A stretch of 64,000 nucleotides of DNA from Enoplolaimus lenunculus (Eukaryota > Nematoda > Enoplea > Enoplida > Thoracostomopsidae), in contig JASANG010000403.1 of the NCBI GenBank assembly GCA_030248215.1, positions 62,001 through 126,000 on the forward strand, written 5' to 3'. Positions within the stretch are counted from its first letter, which is position 1. Every line of letters begins with the position of its first letter. Position numbers and translations under genes: made by a program. Shown one piece after another: positions 59,677-64,000 of the stretch. The notes beneath the pieces are model-generated. The model ran no database searches. It saw only the letters and a program-made list of their open reading frames with translations, and was not told where the DNA came from.

Positions 59677-59839
59677 AAATACTATCGAAAGGCACAGGTT
59701 TTATAAAAATAGCATAATTTTCATCATCATGTTGACCGTAGCCTCTGGCAAATTTTGCCGGAGTCGAGGGTTGATTTTCTTTCGGAGGCAGGCCTATGGT
59801 TACAGTATGGTTGCTTTGAAAGTATTGCTTGCAAGTCAT
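59636..59839 (-). CDS. Possible exon or relic ORF, unidentified
   Basis: A minus-strand ORF of 67 codons gives TVTIGLPPKENQPS and GYGQHDDENYAIFIKPVPF, a composition that looks coding. An AG (TGTACATAG) sits just before its first codons. The frame runs into a TTAGGC-type element at about 59676, so its last codons are transposon. No homologue is recognised; it may be a relic of an older gene cut by the insertion. It lies only 80 bases from the MBL-fold exon on the other strand. Confidence 0.25.
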   Translation of the reverse strand: MTCKQYFQSNHTVTIGLPPKENQPSTPAKFARGYGQHDDENYAIFIKPVPFDSIFDPCKDQEQTYFL

Positions 59840-59921
59840 GACAATCTATGTACAAAATTATAAACTTACAGTACCTTGAAATAAAGTCGAAATTCAATGA
59901 TATGTTTTTAAAAATTTCTAG

Positions 59922-60128
59922 CTGTACCAAATGACCGTATATTCCTCAACGCAAATATCGAACACCGTCTTCCGGATAGTTGAAGCTGATCCGTATAATG
60001 AAAATCCGTTTATTTATTTTATTCGAGCACAACTTGTGGACGTTTTAATCGATAGCGGATGCGGTTCAGCAGACTTGATGGAATATTTAATTGAACAATT
60101 TGATATGGAGCGCGACCCGCATAGAAAG
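59922..60128 (+). CDS. Exon of a metallo-beta-lactamase-fold protein (MBLAC2-like), partial
   Basis: Acceptor AAATTTCTAG precedes 59922 and donor GTAATT follows 60128; an ATG lies at 59931. The exon gives 66 codons from that ATG, ending in phase 0. TVFRIVEADPYNENPFIYF and QLVDVLIDSGCGSADLMEYL match the first beta strands of MBL-fold hydrolases such as MBLAC2, where a glycine-rich turn (here DSGCGS) follows the second strand pair. The zinc-binding HxHxDH motif lies in a later exon, and I saw no candidate for it up to 64000. The gene may continue beyond the window across a long intron, or be cut off. Confidence 0.6.
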
Positions 60129-60459
60129 GTAATTTAGTTTAAAATGTTTTTTGTACTTTTGGTATTTTAAACTTCTGGTTGAGATTTGAGAAATTCAAGC
60201 TATATGATCCACGTAGTGGAAACGGAAAATGGATATAATATAAGTATTGACGTACAAAAGCTTCAATGGAGCATGCAAATATTCACCGGCCTTGCTGAAT
60301 TTTGAAAAAATCACTTATTCGCCCATTTAAGTAATAAAAAATGATATATACAGTTTATATGTGGTTTACGAGTATTAATTATGATTATGAACATACATTC
60401 CGGTATTTTTGCAACAGAAATGATAAAGTGCACTGGTGGATATTCGGTTTACACACTAG

Positions 60460-60632
60460 GGACCAATGTAAAGACCGCGAGCGGAACAGTATTGTAAGCG
60501 TATTGCTAAACGTAAGTCTAAGCCTAAGAGCAAGAATGAGCATAAGGTTAAGCCAAGCAAAAAATTACTCCAAATCTTAAGCTTACTCTTGTCTAGTATC
60601 ACCGAAACGTTCCGCCCATGATCTTTACGTGG
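60460..60632 (-). mobile_element. TTAGGC-cored MITE, reversed
   Basis: GACCAATGTAAAGACCGCG at the left, AAGTCTAAGCCTAAGAGC in the core, and ACGTTCCGCCCATGATCTTT at the right. It lies in the intron after the MBL-fold exon. Confidence 0.65.
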
Positions 60633-60739
60633 CTGGGTTTCAACCCTAGGGATCGACCAGATTCGGACCGGATCTTCGTAATTTTTATGACTCGGACCCG
60701 GTTAAATAAGCTACGTACCGAATTTATATATTTGTATAC

Positions 60740-61099
60740 CAGGGTGGCAACAAAGGTTCGGATTTGGATTCGGCAAAAATTTTAGGTTCGGATTCGGTTG
60801 TGGAAAAGCCGAATCCAACAAAGTTCGGCAATATGTTTTTCATTTTTATGCAATAAAATTTTTAAATACCTTCCTATAAAAATCAATATTTTTATTTCAG
60901 GTGAGAAATCTCTGACCTGACGTCGGGACGAAATATATTAACGTATTAAAAGTTATACGGCTGGCATTGCGTTGATATTCTGAAACAAATTATAAATATA
61001 TCTGAAATTTGCAACATGCAGGATTCGGATTCGGTTTGGGATTCGGCAAATTAGCACTGGATTCGGATTTTGTCAAATCATGGATTCGGTGCCACCCTG
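60740..61099. mobile_element. hAT-like MITE with 8 bp target duplication
   Basis: CAGGGTGGCA at 60740 and TGCCACCCTG ending at 61099 are perfect inverted ends. The 8-base TTGTATAC is duplicated on both sides (60732-60739 and 61100-61107), as in hAT transposition. The interior is built of GGATTCGG/CCGAATCC words. It has no coding capacity. Confidence 0.8.
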
Positions 61100-61284
61100 T
61101 TGTATACCTCCGTAAGTTGCCACGGCTGAAAATAAGGCAACTTCTAAACATTTCTACTTGAATATCTGGTTGGGTTACCGTAGAGTTTAAAACAGGTCAG
61201 GACATCAGCGGACGGTATGCGAGCTCGCTTGCAGCTAAAAACATTAAAAAGTTGTTTTTGATACACAATTACGTTACCGTTGAC

Positions 61285-61560
61285 CAAAGATGGGTGGTCT
61301 CGGTTAACAACCGAACGATACCGAGGCTAAATGCGAAGACATCGGTCTTGGTTGTCTTTGCTTTAAATGTGCCAAAAACAGAACTAAATTAGGTTCTTTT
61401 CAACAATTTTAATGAGTGTTCTCTTTGTTTACATAATGAGATATTTTTGCTCTGTTCTGTTGCAAGAAAATGTTACAATATTTAAATTTGTCTAATTGGT
61501 TTTTGAACATTTGGTCTCGGGATCAAAACATACCGAGACTCGAAAACTGGGCATCTTAAC
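61285..61560. mobile_element. Decayed GTCTCGG-type element
   Basis: GGTGGTCTCGGTTAACAACC and AAGACATCGGTCTTGG at the left, and GGTCTCGGGATCAAAAC then CCGAGACTCGAAAAC at the right, parallel the element at 39868-40225. Confidence 0.4.
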
Positions 61561-61569
61561 ACAATATAA

Positions 61570-62330
61570 TATGACGTTAATAACATTCAGAGTGAGACCT
61601 GCTCATAGTTAGAGAACAAGGCGAAATCATTAGTAGTATAGGAAGTCTCGGACTTGCACAATGAAGCGTGAAGCCAAGGGAGCTAGCTGTAACGGTGGCG
61701 TAAGGATCATTAATCAAACTAGTTATACATTGTTATTAACAGACAATTTACTCATTAATATTGCCTGCACCTCAATATGTGTCAGTAGTATGGAGAGAGC
61801 ATTGGGCACCTTTCGCTAGTCAAAAAGTGGGTGTCGGTGGGTTGCTGTCGTTGAGTAGACAGTCAGATTCGAGAAAGTGACAGCTACAGTAATCTTTGAC
61901 AATCAGATTCGAGTAAATTTTGATGTTTAATTTGTGTTCTGCAATTTGATTGGCTACTTGGTTACAATAACCAAACAACGCCGCCTTTAATTTGATTCGA
62001 GAACCGTTTTTATGCTCTTTGGCTCTGATTGTGCAATTAGGGCATTAGCCATTTTTAAACTTTTTCACCTGGTACTGGAGTTTTCTGCTTTCTTCGTACT
62101 TTTTGAACCTTGCTACAGTAATCCATAACTGCATTCACTTCAGAACCCACTTTTCTGATCATCCAATGTCCAATGTACAGTACTCACTCATAAGTGTTCT
62201 GAGTTAAACGTATGTCGCAGTTGCCGTTACTTTAAAGGTATAGCATGTCTACTAAATTTTTAATCATTGGTTGACAATGTTACGTAGCACCATTGAAACT
62301 GTCATTGAGTCGTAAAACTAAATTTTTGAA
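61570..62330. other. Stretch without recognisable features
   Basis: No splice-bounded exon, inverted repeat or known element family noticed. The phrase CAGATTCGAG occurs twice (61863 and 61905) with no further structure. Confidence 0.4.
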
Positions 62331-62339
62331 ATACATTAG

Positions 62340-62522
62340 TTATAAACGAGTGGTAATATGAACAAAGTTCTGGAAACATTTTATGTTGTTCAGTAATGAA
62401 AACCGTTGTCCGTTTAGTTTTCCTAGTTTCAGAAGTTCATCTTGCTCAGTAGATCTTTCATCAATAAATTCATCAAACTTATGCCAACGTGCAAGATATT
62501 CTTTCACTTGTCGTTGCGTCAA
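62340..62522 (-). pseudogene. Unidentified coding remnant near the Polinton relic
   Basis: Sixty codons read RQVKEYLARWHKFDEFID, then STEQDELLKLGKLNGQ and end in TAA at 62340. The charged, helix-like composition and natural stop suggest a real protein end rather than chance. It is on the same strand as the Polinton polymerase relic, 430 bases further on. It could be another transposon protein or part of the same dead element; I do not recognise it. Confidence 0.3.
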
Positions 62523-62954
62523 TTAGTTATCAAAAGTTAAAAATTGTTTCTCAAAAATTGTTTCTCCACTTCTGCTGCAACCGTACTCTCCATATTATCG
62601 ATTGTTATAGCAAAACCTTAAAATATTTAATAAGCCTTATAGAAAAATGTTGTATTCATCGCAGTAAATTATACTAGCTTAATGCTCGGCTTCTGCGCCA
62701 GTGTGTACTTGTACCTGCAACATTTCAAAATCTTTTCAATGTTGTCTTACTTTTTCAAAATTTATTACAATGGTCTTTGTTCTGTCGTCTAAGGTTTTTA
62801 CATAAGGAAGGAGCTGATCAAATATCAAGTATAAATGTAATTTACCCAGCTAGGATAACTACAAGCACTAATACTTGAAATCCGTAGAAATTTCGGTTCT
62901 CAAATACTTCAAAACGGGGAGTATTCTGGCGCGAATTCAAACAATCCAAGGGAG

Positions 62955-64000
62955 TTAGAGGATTAGATCGCCGCCCGGGGAGGATTTTCGGGACAATAAT
63001 GAAACGTACATTGTGTTATAGCTGTCATTTCCTATTACATTAACTATGAACTTCGAAACAGCGTCGGTTCCGCGGTATGTCAAAGCTTCGCCGGTCTGTA
63101 TTTTGTCGTTACAACACTCAAACGTTTCTACTAAGCCATAGCCACATGGGGTGTGTCTTTGGTTTTGAGTAATGTATAAATTTTCTGGGGACGGGCACGT
63201 GTCTAATTTTGCAAGAAGGCACTCAAAATCTGCATATATAACATAAGGGGACCTTTGCACGCGGTGCTTATTTTTAAACCTTTGTGTTGAATTTGGTTCA
63301 GGTATATCTACTTGTGATATTTATTCATTACGACATAATTTTATATGTTCCTCACGCTTATCGTTACTGTAACAGGTTGGTACTGGGTTTTTAAAATGTA
63401 AAGTGGGTATATTGTGGTATTCTCTACCCCATAAACGTTCACAGCAATTTTATTGCTTGCTTCAAACTTTTCTATATCTAATAATTTCACCGGGTAGTCT
63501 GTACCAGTCATATTTAATTCATTTTCAAATTGCTTATATTTAGTCACTCGTTCTGCATGTTTCTGTCCTGTTGTTGTTGTGCAAATGTGCAAGCACACTC
63601 CACAAAAACACTTTATCCTCATTTTGAATGTTATGCATTGCGTGCATTTTTCTTAGTCACAGGGGCAGGCGTTTATATGTTGACCCTCTTAAGGACAAGT
63701 ATCTACTAATGTGTACATCTGCATGCCCTATACTATCTGAAACCCACCCTGATCCCACTGCTTGAAAATCATCAAATTTTTTAAAACATCGTTCAAAGTA
63801 CTATCCAACTCTATAATTATATCTGAGCCTGGTAATATCGAACATGACTTTGAGTTAAAATGGCACGTCATTTGGGTGCCATCTAATTTTTTCATTGTGC
63901 ATTGTACGCTTATCCATAACTTAATACCTAGGTCTTTTCGTTGTGCTAGTAATTTTAGTAAAAGGTCTAACGTCTACAAAAGTCAAGTTTTAACTGAGGA
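62955..64000 (-). pseudogene. Polinton/Maverick protein-primed DNA polymerase B relic
   Basis: Leftward from the right edge the reading frames give LGIKLWISVQCTMKK, then after a frame change ISRYLSLRGSTYKRLP, then NIQNEDKVFLWSVLAHLH, then after another break FENELNMTGTDYP and ISVNVYG-like sequence (NKIAVNVYGVENTT). After a stop and an apparent deletion come YVIYADFECLL and HTPCGYGLVETFE. These match the N-terminal and exonuclease (DFE) region of family B polymerases of Polintons, large virus-like DNA transposons. At least three frame breaks, an internal TGA and a missing stretch between about 63340 and 63260 show it is dead. The remaining polymerase motifs are absent to the left, so this is a 3'-truncated copy that continues beyond the window on its N-terminal side. 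Confidence 0.78.

Overview
This is a stretch of animal genome, most probably from a nematode. Genes are split by introns with GT..AG borders and are sparse. The DNA is AT-rich and crowded with small non-coding transposons. Many dispersed elements carry degenerate TTAGGC/GCCTAA units, the nematode telomere motif. The coding content (a FMRFamide-type peptide receptor, a TWK-like two-pore potassium channel, RPA32) fits a nematode. I cannot place it below phylum from sequence alone.

Layout. (1) Positions 1-47896, plus strand: one very long gene for a large extracellular protein enters from the left edge. I can chain eight exons whose splice phases all agree: 1-20, 630-750, 1323-1486, 2801-2939, 4048-4209, 35459-35524, 38339-38486 and 44712-47896. 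The last exon is 3.2 kb and holds beta-sandwich-like and cadherin-like segments, then a Ser/Thr-rich mucin-like stretch. (2) Its 31.2 kb intron holds, on the minus strand, a complete four-exon FMRFamide-receptor-like GPCR (7261-12164). (3) Its 6.2 kb intron holds, on the minus strand, a complete four-exon two-pore potassium channel (38924-42589) and a broken membrane-protein fragment (44018-44285). (4) 47.9-54.2 kb has no host gene. It holds tRNA-derived SINEs in tandem and in a head-to-head palindrome, and two copies of an unidentified coding fragment. (5) 54213-57978, plus: a complete eight-exon replication protein A 32 kDa subunit gene (267 aa). (6) 59922-60128, plus: one exon of a metallo-beta-lactamase-fold protein whose catalytic exons are not in view. 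(7) 62955-64000, minus: a frameshifted Polinton/Maverick protein-primed DNA polymerase relic running off the right edge.

The space between genes is dominated by at least five families of short inverted-repeat elements, several nested: a TTAGGC-cored family (about a dozen copies), a TA-flanked family with CTGTAGTGACCCGAATAAGA ends (nine copies), long foldbacks at 5.6-7.0, 12.7-13.3 and 36.8-37.8 kb, a hAT-like element with an 8 bp target duplication at 60.7 kb, and SINE-like elements with tRNA-type promoter boxes. The most notable items are the two signalling-receptor genes nested antisense in introns of a giant extracellular-protein gene, and the telomere-motif foldbacks. All calls come from reading the sequence; no search was run.
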